A stretch of 64,000 nucleotides of DNA from CAWDVK01 sp963805715 (GCA_963805715.1 CAWDVK010000017.1:124001-188000), one strand, 5' to 3'. Positions 30,183-38,408 are shown, counted from the stretch's first letter. Translations and numbers: made by a program. The notes: generated by a model not told the origin, from the letters alone.

Positions 30183-30188
30183 TAGAGT
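30183..30188 (+). promoter_or_regulatory. TAGAGT -10-like element of the blaI-type gene
   Basis: TANNNT hexamer six bases before the first of two duplicated GTG codons (30195), so transcription would begin at that first GTG. Confidence 0.5.
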
Positions 30189-30194
30189 TACGCT

Positions 30195-30240
30195 GTGAAC
30201 CGGGTAGGAGAGCTGTCGTGAACAGGCTAGGAGAGCTTGA
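30195..30240 (+). repeat. 23-bp tandem duplication of the BlaI start region
   Basis: GTGAAC-x-GG-x-TAGGAGAGCT occurs twice, 23 bases apart (30195 and 30218). The first copy reads as an eight-codon frame (MNRVGELS) whose TGA overlaps the GTG of the second, functional copy (MNRLGELE). The first copy also supplies the AGGAGAG site used by the second. Confidence 0.85.
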
Positions 30241-30583
30241 GCGCGCGATCATGGACGTGCTGTGGGAAGCCCAGGAACCGCTGACGGTCCGCGAGGTCAG
30301 CGGTCAGCTGACCGAGCGTGACCTTGCTCACACGACGGTGATGACCGTTCTCGACCGGCTCGCGAAAAAAGGATTTGCCCGGCGTGAGCGAGAGGGCCGG
30401 GCCTGGCGCTACCGCGCGGCCGAGAGCCGCGAGGGCTACGTAACCGAGCTCATGCTGAGTGCGCTCGCCCAGACAGGCGACCGGCAGGCCGCCCTGGCCC
30501 GTTTCGTGCGCAGCGTGTCCGGATCAGAGGCGCAGGCACTCTGGCGGGCCCTGCAGGCACTCGGCGGCGCCATCAGGGGATGA
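30218..30583 (+). CDS. BlaI/MecI/CopY-family transcriptional regulator
   Basis: 121 aa winged-helix repressor: LGELERAIMDVLWEAQEPLTVREV, then the recognition region LAHTTVMTVLDRLAKKGFARRE, and a dimerising C-terminus. BlaI repressors are normally inactivated by cleavage triggered by a partner M56 sensor protease, and such a gene follows seven bases downstream. GTG 30218 has AGGAGAG six bases upstream, created by the duplicated leader. The regulon is unknown; no beta-lactamase gene is visible. Confidence 0.9.
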   Translation: MNRLGELERAIMDVLWEAQEPLTVREVSGQLTERDLAHTTVMTVLDRLAKKGFARREREGRAWRYRAAESREGYVTELMLSALAQTGDRQAALARFVRSVSGSEAQALWRALQALGGAIRG

Positions 30584-30589
30584 GCGCCA

Positions 30590-31540
30590 GTGCCAGCTGT
30601 CGTCGTCATGGCGGTGATCGCGATCGGCTGCGTGCAGGCCGCCGCCTGGCTCGCGGCTGCGCGGTGGCCGCGCAGATCGCCAGTCGTCGCCATCGTGCTG
30701 TGGCAGGCGATCGGGCTGGGCTGGGGCCTGGCTGCCGTTGGCACGCTGCTCGGGCTCGCCGCATCCCGCCAGCGTTACGGGGTGGCGGGCGATGCGCTCG
30801 CCCAGGTCGCGCGGTTCCTGCGGAGCCCGGGCACGTTCTCCGGCTGGACCGTCCTCGCCACGGCGCGGCTGGCGGCTCTCACCGCCGGCCTGGTGCTGCT
30901 CACGCTGCTGTGCTGGGTGCTGCTGGCCGCCGCGACTGCCGGATTGCGCGCCCGGCAGCGGCAGCGCCTGCTGCTGAGCCTGCTGGCTCACGGCGATCCG
31001 AAGGTACCGGGCGCCCTGGTGGTGGATCACCCGGTGGCGGCGGCCTACTGCCTGCCAGGGCTGCGGTCGGCCATCGTCATCAGCGCGGGCACCCTCGATC
31101 TGCTGGATGCTCGCGAGCTTGCGGCCGTGCTCGCGCACGAGCGAGCGCACCTGCGGGAGCGGCACGACCTGGTGCTCCTCCCGTTCGTCGCGCTGCTGCG
31201 GGCCTTTCGCTGGTCACGGGCGGCCCGGGAGGCCCACCGAGCCGTCGCCCTGCTGATCGAGATGCACGCTGACGACCGGGCGCGACGGCACCGGCCGGCC
31301 AGGGAACTGGCCACCGCCTTGCTGCGAGTCGGAGCGGCCGGCGGCGGCCACGCCCCGTCCGGGGCCCTGTCCGCGGTCGATACCGCGATGGATGACGACG
31401 TCGATGGCGAGGTAGCGGCCCGGGTCAGCCGGCTGCTGCGCCCCGCGCCCGGCCTGCCCGTGCCGGTCCTGGTGCTCATCGGGATCGCCGCGGCGGTGGC
31501 GGTGGCGGTGCCGGCCGCCCTGCTCGTCGTCCCCTTCTGA
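30590..31540 (+). CDS. M56-family (BlaR1-like) membrane metallopeptidase
   Basis: 316 aa. Three N-terminal membrane helices (~1-20, 36-57, 90-120) precede a cytoplasmic zinc protease domain with HERAH (HEXXH) and a downstream EMHADDRARR segment giving the third ligand. A last helix lies at the C-terminus (PVLVLIGIAAAVAVAVPAALLVV). It lacks a large extracellular penicillin-binding sensor, so it is the short actinobacterial form. Paired with the BlaI regulator in an operon. Confidence 0.88.
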   Translation: MPAVVVMAVIAIGCVQAAAWLAAARWPRRSPVVAIVLWQAIGLGWGLAAVGTLLGLAASRQRYGVAGDALAQVARFLRSPGTFSGWTVLATARLAALTAGLVLLTLLCWVLLAAATAGLRARQRQRLLLSLLAHGDPKVPGALVVDHPVAAAYCLPGLRSAIVISAGTLDLLDARELAAVLAHERAHLRERHDLVLLPFVALLRAFRWSRAAREAHRAVALLIEMHADDRARRHRPARELATALLRVGAAGGGHAPSGALSAVDTAMDDDVDGEVAARVSRLLRPAPGLPVPVLVLIGIAAAVAVAVPAALLVVPF

Positions 31541-31585
31541 GCAGCCCTCCCGGGCAGCCACCCTCCCGGGCAGCCACCCTCCTGG
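31541..31585. repeat. Short tandem repeat after the M56 gene
   Basis: Three units of gcagccaccctcccgg (first unit three bases short, third with one change) directly after the stop. The remaining gap to AlaX (to 31717) shows nothing else recognisable. Confidence 0.6.
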
Positions 31586-31717
31586 CAGGCCTCCAGAGGC
31601 GCGCCTGCGCGCCCGCTGGCACCTCGTCCAGCCGGCGCCAGGCGGTCAAGATCACAAGGATTCGCCCCGCCAGCCACCCGGCGGCGGGAAGCGCCCGGCC
31701 AGGGCAGCCCCGGGCTG

Positions 31718-32458
31718 CTAATCAGCGATCCGGATCCGCAGCCGCCGGAAGCCCTTGCCCTTATTCTCGATCTTGACGATCTCGATCTTCCCGATCTGGC
31801 TGGTACTGGCTACATGCGTGCCGCCGTCAGCCTGCTGATCGAGCCCGGCAATGTCGATGATCCGCACCTCGGACACCTCCGGCGGGACCAGGTTCGTGGC
31901 CGTCCTGATGATGTCTGGCAGCGCGAATGCCTCGGCCCGCGGCAGCACCCGGACGTCGATCCTGCGGTCGGTGCCCACTTCGGCATTGCAGGCCGCCTCG
32001 ACGCTGTCACGAAAGCCAGCGGGGAGTTCGGGCAGGTCGAAGTCCATCCTGGCGGTCAGGGGCTCCATGTTGCCGCCGGTGACCAGGGCACCGTAGTCCC
32101 GGAACACCACACCGCACAGGACGTGCAGCCCCGAGTGGGTCCGCATCAGTGCGGTCCGCCGCTCGTCCTCCACCGCGCCGCGGACCGCGGTGCCCGGTAC
32201 CGGAACGGGATCGCCCTCGGCCGGGATCAGGTAGAGGTCGTCCCCCTTCCTGGCGCCGGCGATGCGGGTCTGCACACCGCCCCAGAGCAGCACGCCGTGA
32301 TCGGGCGGCTGGCCGCCGCCGCCGGGATAGAAGGCTGACTGATCCAGCACGATCCCGTCCGGCCCGCTGGCCAGCACGACCGCATCCCACTCCCGCAGGG
32401 TCTGGTCGGTCAGCTCCAGCCGATGGGTACGCCAGGCTGTCTCGCTTGTCTCGCTCAT
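31718..32458 (-). CDS. Alanyl-tRNA editing protein (AlaX type)
   Basis: 246 aa stand-alone editing domain homologous to the AlaRS C-terminal half; it clears Ser/Gly mischarged on tRNA-Ala. It shows DQSAFYPGGGGQPPDHG, RTHSGLHVL (HxxxH-type zinc site) and ADGGTHVAST. In most family members the last motif is CGGTH; here the Cys position is Asp, a variant that may alter the zinc site. The ATG lacks a clear ribosome site. Confidence 0.85.
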   Translation of the reverse strand: MSETSETAWRTHRLELTDQTLREWDAVVLASGPDGIVLDQSAFYPGGGGQPPDHGVLLWGGVQTRIAGARKGDDLYLIPAEGDPVPVPGTAVRGAVEDERRTALMRTHSGLHVLCGVVFRDYGALVTGGNMEPLTARMDFDLPELPAGFRDSVEAACNAEVGTDRRIDVRVLPRAEAFALPDIIRTATNLVPPEVSEVRIIDIAGLDQQADGGTHVASTSQIGKIEIVKIENKGKGFRRLRIRIAD

Positions 32459-32576
32459 CCGGCCTCGCTGATTTCAGTCTCGGCGGCCGGCCGCAGCCCG
32501 GGGCCGGGCACCTGCCGCGTGCTCGCGACGCGCACCGAGCCTAGCGCCGGGTCCTGGCCCTGCTCGTGGCGAACCG

Positions 32577-32912
32577 CTACCAGGGGCCGTAGGGGCCGTG
32601 GTGAGACCCGCCGCCCTTGATCTCCCTGACCTTCGGCCTGACATCGGCCAGGTAGATCCCGGCGGCGACGAACGCGACGATCGGCAGGATGCTGAACAGG
32701 CCGAGCGAGCCGACTGCGCCGCCGATGCCGATAATCACCGCCACGCCGAGGATGACCAGCCACAACGGCTTGGTCTGCTTGCCGGCGGCGACGAAGGCCG
32801 CCGCGGGCCGCCGGACCGCGTCAATGAATGCCCAGGCCTCGACGACAAATGCCGCGATCAGCAGGGCCCAGAAGAAGTACTGGACCGGCGAGTAAGCCGC
32901 GAAATTCAGCAC
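32577..32912 (-). CDS. DUF2516 family membrane protein
   Basis: 111 aa with three to four hydrophobic helices (SPVQYFFWALLIAAFVVEAW; PLWLVILGVAVIIGIGG; SILPIVAFVAAGIYLADVRP), a cytoplasmic KVREIKGG and a His/Gly/Tyr tail. DUF2516 genes sit next to an XRE regulator in many actinobacteria; function unknown. The GTG at 32912 has TAGCGT six bases upstream, overlapping the stop codon of the preceding XRE gene. Confidence 0.85.
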   Translation of the reverse strand: MLNFAAYSPVQYFFWALLIAAFVVEAWAFIDAVRRPAAAFVAAGKQTKPLWLVILGVAVIIGIGGAVGSLGLFSILPIVAFVAAGIYLADVRPKVREIKGGGSHHGPYGPW

Positions 32913-32918
32913 GCCATC

Positions 32919-32924
32919 ACGCTA
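32919..32924 (-). promoter_or_regulatory. TAGCGT -10-like element of the DUF2516 gene
   Basis: Six bases before the GTG at 32912. Its first three bases are the TAG stop of the XRE gene. Confidence 0.5.
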
Positions 32925-33542
32925 CCCGTTGTCTGGTACCTGCGGGAACGGCTGATCAGTGCCGCCGTCGCCGGGCGCGGCCGCCGCGGGCTGCGGGGCC
33001 TCGCCAGGGCCCTCACCGGCTGACTCGCCGGGAGCTTCGCCGGCAGCCGGGTCGCCGCCCTGATCCGCGGCCAGCGCGAGCCGCCGGGGGTGCGCGTCCA
33101 GCGCTGCCTGCTCGACATTCTCGGGCCAGGCCAGCGCGGCTTCGTCCGGCGCCAGGGCGCTCTCGTCCTCGGCGATCTCGGCTGAGCTAGCCGCCCTGGC
33201 CATCGTCGTCTCCTTACGGAACGACTCATAGATCTCGATCAGCATCTGCTTCTGGCGCTCGGTCAGCTCCGTGTCGGTCAGCACGGCCTCGCGGACCGCG
33301 GACCCCGGCGGCGTGTCCTCCAGGAAGCCGGCCTGCACGTAGAGCGCCTCCGCGGAGATCCGCAGCCCCTTGGCGATCTGCTGCAGGATGTCGGCGCTCG
33401 GCCGGCGCAGGCCGCGCTCGATCTGGCTCAGGTAGGGATTGGAGACACCGGCTGCCTGGGAGAGCTGGCGGAGCGAGATCCTGGCCTGCTCGCGCTGCTC
33501 GCGGATGTAGGCGCCGATGGTGCTGACGCTGACCGGACTCAT
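32922..33542 (-). CDS. XRE-family helix-turn-helix regulator
   Basis: 206 aa. A clear N-terminal HTH_3 domain (IGAYIREQREQARISLRQLSQAAGVSNPYLSQIERG, then LRRPSADILQQIAKGLRISAEALY), a middle helical part (ELTERQKQMLIEIYESFRKE) and a disordered Glu/Ala/Pro tail of ~80 residues. It resembles the regulator found beside DUF2516 in mycobacteria and Streptomyces. Ten bases separate its stop from the DUF2516 start. A palindrome upstream may be its own operator. Confidence 0.88.
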   Translation of the reverse strand: MSPVSVSTIGAYIREQREQARISLRQLSQAAGVSNPYLSQIERGLRRPSADILQQIAKGLRISAEALYVQAGFLEDTPPGSAVREAVLTDTELTERQKQMLIEIYESFRKETTMARAASSAEIAEDESALAPDEAALAWPENVEQAALDAHPRRLALAADQGGDPAAGEAPGESAGEGPGEAPQPAAAAPGDGGTDQPFPQVPDNG

Positions 33543-33565
33543 GAGCCTACTCTCGCATCTTGTGC

Positions 33566-33577
33566 TTGCAACTGCAA
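33566..33577. promoter_or_regulatory. Palindrome upstream of the XRE gene, candidate operator
   Basis: Perfect TTGCA-AC-TGCAA, about 25 bases before the ATG, in the position expected for autoregulation. Low-G+C composition stands out locally. Confidence 0.4.
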
Positions 33578-33585
33578 ACGGCTAG

Positions 33586-34650
33586 CTAGCGTCCGGCGCC
33601 GTCGCCCGCCGTCACCGTGCGGGTGACCAGCAGGACGGCCCGGACCTCGCCCACCACCTGGCCGCCGCCACAGACCGGGCTGCTGGCCAGCGCGGACAGC
33701 CCGGAAAGGTCGGTGCCGGGCAGGTCAGCGACGCCCAGCTCGCGCAGCAGGGCAACGGTCACCGGCGTCCGCGCGCGCTGGGCCCCGTCGTCGATCTTGA
33801 ACGCGGCGGCCCGGCCGTCGGCCAGCGCGAAGCCCTCGACGCCCTCGGCACCGGACTTGAGCAGCAGGCCGGGCACCGCCGCCATCAGCGCCCGCTCCGG
33901 CCGCCTGGTCCCTGAGGTCCAGGCCGGATGCGCCCGCATTGCGTCAGCCACCCGGCGCTCCGGCGTGCCCGGCTCAGCTAGCACGATCGCCCGGAACGCG
34001 CGGGCCAGGCCGGCCACGGAGATCGCCATCAGGGGCGCCCCGCAGCCGTCGACTGCGACAGCGGCTACCGGCTCGCCGGCCAGCCCGGCGATGGTCCGCC
34101 TGATCTCGACCTGCAGCGGATGATCGGGCTCGGTGTAGCTGGCGGTGGGCCAGCCGGCTGCCACGCAGGTCGCCAGCATGGCGGCGTGCTTGCCGGAGCA
34201 GTTCATGCGGACCCGGTCCGGCTGCTGGCCGGACCGGATCATGGCATGCTGCGCCTGCTCATCCAGCGGCAGGTCAGGCGGGCACTGCAGGGCCGCCTCG
34301 GTGAGGCCCGCGGAGGCGAGGATCTCGCGGACCCCGGCCACGTGGAACTCCTCCCCCGAATGGCTGGCCGCGGCCAGCGCCAGGAGCCGGCCATCGAGGC
34401 CGAGACCGCTCCTGATCATGGCCACGGCCTGCAGGGGCTTGTTGGACGACCGGGGGAACATCGGGACATCAGCCTGCCCGGCCGACAGCTGCAGCGAGCC
34501 GTCCGCGGCGAGAGCAGCCAGGCAGCCACGGTGCCTGGACTCGGTGAAACCGCAGCGGACGACCTCGGCCAGGACGGGATTGTCAGCGGTGATCGGGCAC
34601 CCCCAGCAGGGCGCGCGCCTCGCCGGGCGACATCGCCGGCCGCTGCGCAA
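33586..34650 (-). CDS. Asparaginase (L-asparaginase II-like, PF06089 type)
   Basis: About 330-354 aa. Family features: NPVLAEVVRCGFTESRHRG, FPRSSNKPLQAVAMI, SHSGEEFHVAG, MNCSGKHAAMLATC, AVDGCGAP. These proteins hydrolyse asparagine. The start is unclear: homology begins at about 34591, where the frame has no ATG/GTG/TTG, and the given end is an in-frame TTG that overlaps the upstream BKACE gene by 68 bases. A non-standard ATC start at 34593, behind GGGGGTG, is another option. Same strand as BKACE; a role together in nitrogen or amino-acid breakdown is inference. Confidence 0.8.
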   Translation of the reverse strand: MRSGRRCRPARRAPCWGCPITADNPVLAEVVRCGFTESRHRGCLAALAADGSLQLSAGQADVPMFPRSSNKPLQAVAMIRSGLGLDGRLLALAAASHSGEEFHVAGVREILASAGLTEAALQCPPDLPLDEQAQHAMIRSGQQPDRVRMNCSGKHAAMLATCVAAGWPTASYTEPDHPLQVEIRRTIAGLAGEPVAAVAVDGCGAPLMAISVAGLARAFRAIVLAEPGTPERRVADAMRAHPAWTSGTRRPERALMAAVPGLLLKSGAEGVEGFALADGRAAAFKIDDGAQRARTPVTVALLRELGVADLPGTDLSGLSALASSPVCGGGQVVGEVRAVLLVTRTVTAGDGAGR

Positions 34651-35449
34651 GCTCAGCCAGCGTCGCGGCCCGCTCCACCAGCTCCGCGTTGCGCGTCACC
34701 GGGCGGCCGCGGGCGAAGGTAACCGTATCCTCCATGCCCACCCGCAGATGACCGCCCGCGGACAGGGCCGCGAGTATGACCGGCAGCGAGCTGCGGCCGA
34801 TGCCCGTGGCCGACCAGGTAGCTCCGGCTGGCAGCGCCGACACGGCCTGGACCAGGGTGGCCGCGTTGCCTGGCATGCCGCCAGGCACGCCCATGACGAG
34901 GTCGCAATGCACGTGGCCGCCATGCGGGGCGCCCAGCTCGTCGAGCAGCCGGTGCAGCGTCGCCACGTGACCGAGGTCGAACAGCTCGAACTCGGGGACG
35001 ACCCCCCGTTCCCGGGTCAGGGCGTAAAGCTCGCGGACGAACGGCCACGGGTTCAGGAAGACGTCGTCGCCGAAGTTGACCGTGCCGCAGGTCAGTGAGC
35101 ACGCGTCGGGGCCCGCGTCCAGGACCGCGAGCCGCCGCTCGAAGCTGTCGGTGACCGCGCCGCCGGTGGAGAGCTGGACGATCAGGTCAGTGGCCGTCCT
35201 GATCGCGCGCACCGTCTCGGTCAGCCTGCCCAGGTCCAGCGTGGGCTGGGCCCGGGCGTCCCTGATGTGGACGTGGATCACGGCCGCGCCCGCCGCCTGG
35301 CATTCCTTGGCCGTGCTCACCAGCTCATCGAGGGTGACCGGCAGGGCCGGGACCGATGCCTTGTCCGACTCCGCCCCGGTCGGCGCCACCGTGATGAGCG
35401 TGGCCTGCCCGGCGCGCGAGGGGGGGCGGTCAGTGCTGTCAGATGTCAT
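34583..35449 (-). CDS. BKACE-type (beta-keto acid cleavage, DUF849) enzyme
   Basis: 288 aa TIM-barrel protein. It has HVHIRDARAQPTLD (zinc-binding His pair), LTCGTVNFGDDVFLNPW, FELFDLGH, and a late GMEDTVTFARGRPVTRNAELV. All match the 3-keto-5-aminohexanoate cleavage family, which condenses a beta-keto acid with acetyl-CoA. Substrate specificity cannot be told. The ATG is 20 bases from the divergent dtd start and lacks a ribosome site. Confidence 0.85.
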   Translation of the reverse strand: MTSDSTDRPPSRAGQATLITVAPTGAESDKASVPALPVTLDELVSTAKECQAAGAAVIHVHIRDARAQPTLDLGRLTETVRAIRTATDLIVQLSTGGAVTDSFERRLAVLDAGPDACSLTCGTVNFGDDVFLNPWPFVRELYALTRERGVVPEFELFDLGHVATLHRLLDELGAPHGGHVHCDLVMGVPGGMPGNAATLVQAVSALPAGATWSATGIGRSSLPVILAALSAGGHLRVGMEDTVTFARGRPVTRNAELVERAATLAELAQRPAMSPGEARALLGVPDHR

Positions 35450-35469
35450 GAACGGAAGAATGCCTTCTC

Positions 35470-35895
35470 GTGCGAGCTGTCGTGCAGCGTGCCAGTAAAG
35501 CGAGCGTATCGGTCAGCGGAACCACCGTCGGCCAGCTGCCCCGGCCCGGCCTGGTCGTGCTGCTCGGGGTGACCCACTCCGATACTCAGCGGACCGCCGC
35601 GGCGCTGGCCAGCAAGATCTACAACCTGCGGATCCTGAGGGACGAGAAGTCGTGCGCGGATACGGCAGCGCCGCTGCTGGTCATCAGCCAGTTCACCCTC
35701 TATGCCCAGACCGCCAAGGGCCGGCGGCCCACCTGGCAGGCGGCCGCGCCGGGGGCGGTGGCCGAGCCGCTGGTCGACGCCTTCGCCGACGCGCTACGCG
35801 CGCTCGGCGCTGACGTGCAGACCGGCGTCTTCGGTGCGGACATGCAGGTGGAGCTGGTCAATGACGGTCCGGTAACCCTGATCCTGGAGGCGTAG
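35470..35895 (+). CDS. dtd: D-aminoacyl-tRNA deacylase
   Basis: 141 aa, the full family length. Removes D-amino acids wrongly attached to tRNA. Both signature motifs are present: SQFTLYA and the C-terminal NDGPVT. The canonical start MRAVVQRASKASVSV is at GTG 35470. Its 3' end overlaps the convergent sugar isomerase gene by 38 bases. Confidence 0.95.
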   Translation: MRAVVQRASKASVSVSGTTVGQLPRPGLVVLLGVTHSDTQRTAAALASKIYNLRILRDEKSCADTAAPLLVISQFTLYAQTAKGRRPTWQAAAPGAVAEPLVDAFADALRALGADVQTGVFGADMQVELVNDGPVTLILEA

Positions 35896-36757
35896 GCCCG
35901 CTGCCGCCAGCCAGGCCGTCCGCCGCGCGGGCGGCACCGGCGCGCTGGCGGCCCGCCGCCTCCAGGTGCTTACGGGCGAAGGTGAGCGACTCGGCCAGGT
36001 CCTCCTGCCGCTCGGCCAGGGAGGCCGCGCGATGGGTGTTCACCTCCAGCACCACGATTCCGGCGTATCCGGCCGAGCCGATCTGGCTCAGCAGCTCGGC
36101 GCACGGCTGCGTGCCCCGGCCGGGCACCAGGTGCTCGTCCGGCAGGCCGGGCTTGGTGCCGTCGCCCAGGTGGACGTGGGCTAGCCGGCTGCCCAGCTCG
36201 GCCGCCATCTCCAGCACGTCCGAGCCGGAGACGGCCGCGTGCGAGACATCAAGCGTGGCGTGCGGGCAATCCATCTCGACCGGGTCCCAGTGCGGGGCGT
36301 AGGCGGTCACCTCCACGCCGCCGGGAGAGAGCGGGTACAGGTTCTCGACGGCGAAGACAACGTCTGTCTCCTCGCCCATCCGGGTCAGCCCGGCCTCGAA
36401 CTCCCTGGCATACTCACGCTGCCAGCGGAACGGCGGATGGACCACGATCACCCGCGCGCCGAGCAGCTCAGCCACCTCGCGCGCCTTGCTGAGCTTTCGC
36501 CACGGGTCCCGGCCCCAGACGCGCTGGGTAATCAGCAGGTTGGGCGCGTGCACCGCCAGCACGGGAACGCCATGGTAATCGGACAGCCTGCGCAGGACAT
36601 CCACGTCCTGGCTGACCGGGTCAGCGGTCACCATGATCTCCAGGCCGTCGTAGCCCAGCCTGGCTGCCGTCTCGAAGGCGTCGGGGACACGCTCGGGGAA
36701 CATCGACGCGGTCGACAGCGCGACCGGGACGCTGGCGGCCGGCCCGACGTTGCCCAC
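35858..36757 (-). CDS. Sugar phosphate isomerase/epimerase (xylose isomerase-like TIM barrel)
   Basis: 299 aa. It shows ALSTASMFPERVPDAFETAARLGYDGLEIMV, VHAPN, VVHPPFRWQ, FAVENLYP, LDVSHAA and HVHLGDGT. These supply the Glu/Asp/His metal-binding pattern of the AP-endonuclease-2 superfamily. The exact substrate is unknown. The last ~35 residues are low complexity and overlap dtd. A divergent 129-base gap separates it from radA. Confidence 0.8.
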   Translation of the reverse strand: MGNVGPAASVPVALSTASMFPERVPDAFETAARLGYDGLEIMVTADPVSQDVDVLRRLSDYHGVPVLAVHAPNLLITQRVWGRDPWRKLSKAREVAELLGARVIVVHPPFRWQREYAREFEAGLTRMGEETDVVFAVENLYPLSPGGVEVTAYAPHWDPVEMDCPHATLDVSHAAVSGSDVLEMAAELGSRLAHVHLGDGTKPGLPDEHLVPGRGTQPCAELLSQIGSAGYAGIVVLEVNTHRAASLAERQEDLAESLTFARKHLEAAGRQRAGAARAADGLAGGSGPTPPGSGLPDRH

Positions 36758-36874
36758 AGCTGCTCCTCTGCTCAGGACGTGACCCTGTCAGCTTATGCCG
36801 CCAGCGAGGCGGCGCAGTTCAGCCAGGCCACGCCCGGCCGGCGCGTGCGCGGGGCTGCTGTCAGTACCCGCCGT

Positions 36875-36880
36875 TACGGT
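36875..36880 (+). promoter_or_regulatory. TACGGT -10-like element of radA
   Basis: TANNNT hexamer six bases before the radA ATG at 36887; leaderless pattern. Confidence 0.55.
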
Positions 36881-36886
36881 CCCTGC

Positions 36887-38290
36887 ATGGGCAAGTCAGC
36901 GGCTGTCGCCATGTGGTCCTGCACCGAGTGCGGCTGGCGGAGCACCAAATGGTCCGGCCGGTGCGGGGAATGCCAGGCCTGGGGCACCATCACCGAGGCC
37001 AGGCCGGCCGAGATCGGCCGAGCAGCAGGCCGCGCGCCGCTGCGCGTCGTGAAGCCCGGCGGGCCGGCGATCCCGATCGCCGAGGTGGACGCGACGGCAG
37101 CACGGGCCCGGCCGACCGGCCTGGACGAGCTTGACCGGGTGCTCGGCGGCGGCCTGGTGCCCGGCGCCGTGGTCCTGCTGGCCGGGGAGCCCGGGGTCGG
37201 GAAGTCGACGCTGCTGCTTGAGGCCGGTGCGCTGGCCGCCGGCTCCAGTCCCGTTCTGTACGTGACCGGGGAGGAGTCCGCCGCCCAGGTCCGGCTCCGC
37301 GCCGAGCGGATCGGCGCGATCAGCAGGCAGCTGTTCCTGGCGGCAGAGACCGACCTCGGCGCGGTCCTCGGGCACGTGCAGGCCGTCCGGCCGGCCCTGC
37401 TGATCGTTGACTCGGTGCAGACGATCGGAGTTGCGGAAGCCGACGGGGTGCCCGGCGGCGTTACCCAGGTGCGCGAGGTCGCCGCGGCGCTCACGGCGCT
37501 GGCCAAGCAGCAGGCACTGACGACGGTCCTGGTCGGGCATGTGACCAAGGACGGCTCGGTGGCCGGTCCCCGCACCCTGGAGCACATCGTGGACGTCGTC
37601 CTGCATTTCGACGGGGATTCGCACGGCCAGCTGCGAACAGTCCGCGCGGTGAAGAACAGGTTCGGGCCGACCGACGAGATCGGCTGCTTCGAGCTGGGCG
37701 AGTTCGGGCTGACCGGGCTGCCGGACCCGAGCGGGCTGTTCCTGTCGGAGCGCCGCGAGCCCGTGCCGGGAACCTGCGTGACCGTGACCATGGAGGGGCG
37801 CAGGCCGCTGGTCGCCGAGGTGCAGACGCTGGTCTGTGACAGCACCTCGGAGCTGGCCCGGCGGGTCACCTCAGGACTGGACGCCTCCCGGGTGGGCATG
37901 GTCGTGGCCGTGCTGCAGCGGCGGGCAGGGATCACCGTCGGGCGCCAGGACGTGTACGCGGCGACAGTGGGCGGCATGCGGCTCACCGAGCCGTCCGCCG
38001 ACCTGGCCGTCGCTCTCGCGCTGGCCAGCGGCAAGGCGAACGTGAGCCTGGCCGGGGAGCTCGTGGCCATCGGCGAGGTAGGGCTGGCCGGCGAGATCCG
38101 GCGGGTGAACGCGGTGCAGCGCCGGATCGCTGAGGCCGAGCGCCTGGGCTTCCGCCGCGCCATCGTGCCGCCGGGGTCAGGGTGCCTGCCGCCCGGCGGC
38201 TCAGCCCCCGCGCTCGCGCCCGGAACCATGATGGAGGTGTGGGAGGCCGCGGACATCAGGACCGCGATTGCCCTGGCGCTCGGGCACTAG
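36887..38290 (+). CDS. radA: DNA repair protein RadA/Sms
   Basis: 467 aa. N-terminal zinc finger CTEC...CGEC, RecA-like core with Walker A GEPGVGKST, the RadA-specific KNRFG motif, and a C-terminal Lon-like domain (DLAVALALASGKANVSL). RadA drives branch migration in recombination. ATG 36887 gives MGKSAAVAMWSCTEC; the second Met (eight codons on) is also possible. Followed by a hairpin and disA, the conserved radA-disA pairing. Confidence 0.95.
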   Translation: MGKSAAVAMWSCTECGWRSTKWSGRCGECQAWGTITEARPAEIGRAAGRAPLRVVKPGGPAIPIAEVDATAARARPTGLDELDRVLGGGLVPGAVVLLAGEPGVGKSTLLLEAGALAAGSSPVLYVTGEESAAQVRLRAERIGAISRQLFLAAETDLGAVLGHVQAVRPALLIVDSVQTIGVAEADGVPGGVTQVREVAAALTALAKQQALTTVLVGHVTKDGSVAGPRTLEHIVDVVLHFDGDSHGQLRTVRAVKNRFGPTDEIGCFELGEFGLTGLPDPSGLFLSERREPVPGTCVTVTMEGRRPLVAEVQTLVCDSTSELARRVTSGLDASRVGMVVAVLQRRAGITVGRQDVYAATVGGMRLTEPSADLAVALALASGKANVSLAGELVAIGEVGLAGEIRRVNAVQRRIAEAERLGFRRAIVPPGSGCLPPGGSAPALAPGTMMEVWEAADIRTAIALALGH

Positions 38291-38299
38291 CCGCGAGCT

Positions 38300-38318
38300 G
38301 TCCCGCCGCGGGCGGGAC
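38300..38318. terminator. GC hairpin between radA and disA
   Basis: Perfect eight-pair stem GTCCCGCC/GGCGGGAC with a three-base loop, ten bases after the radA stop. No T-run. Confidence 0.5.
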
Positions 38319-38363
38319 CGGTCATCGCTCCGCAAGCATCCGGCACTGGCTGACGCGGCCCGA

Positions 38364-38369
38364 TACACT
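38364..38369 (+). promoter_or_regulatory. TACACT, candidate -10 of disA
   Basis: TANNNT hexamer 39 bases before the disA GTG. With the hairpin upstream it suggests that disA has its own promoter and a short leader. No convincing -35 was found. Confidence 0.4.
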
Positions 38370-38408
38370 GAGAGTGATCAGTAACCTCCCCGGGGGTCGG
38401 GTGCTGCG

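Noticed and set aside
30580..31272. Alternative frame starting ATG 30580 right at the blaI stop
   Set aside because: It encodes Arg/Ala/Gly-rich sequence, whereas the GTG 30590 frame carries the M56 helices and the HEXXH motif.
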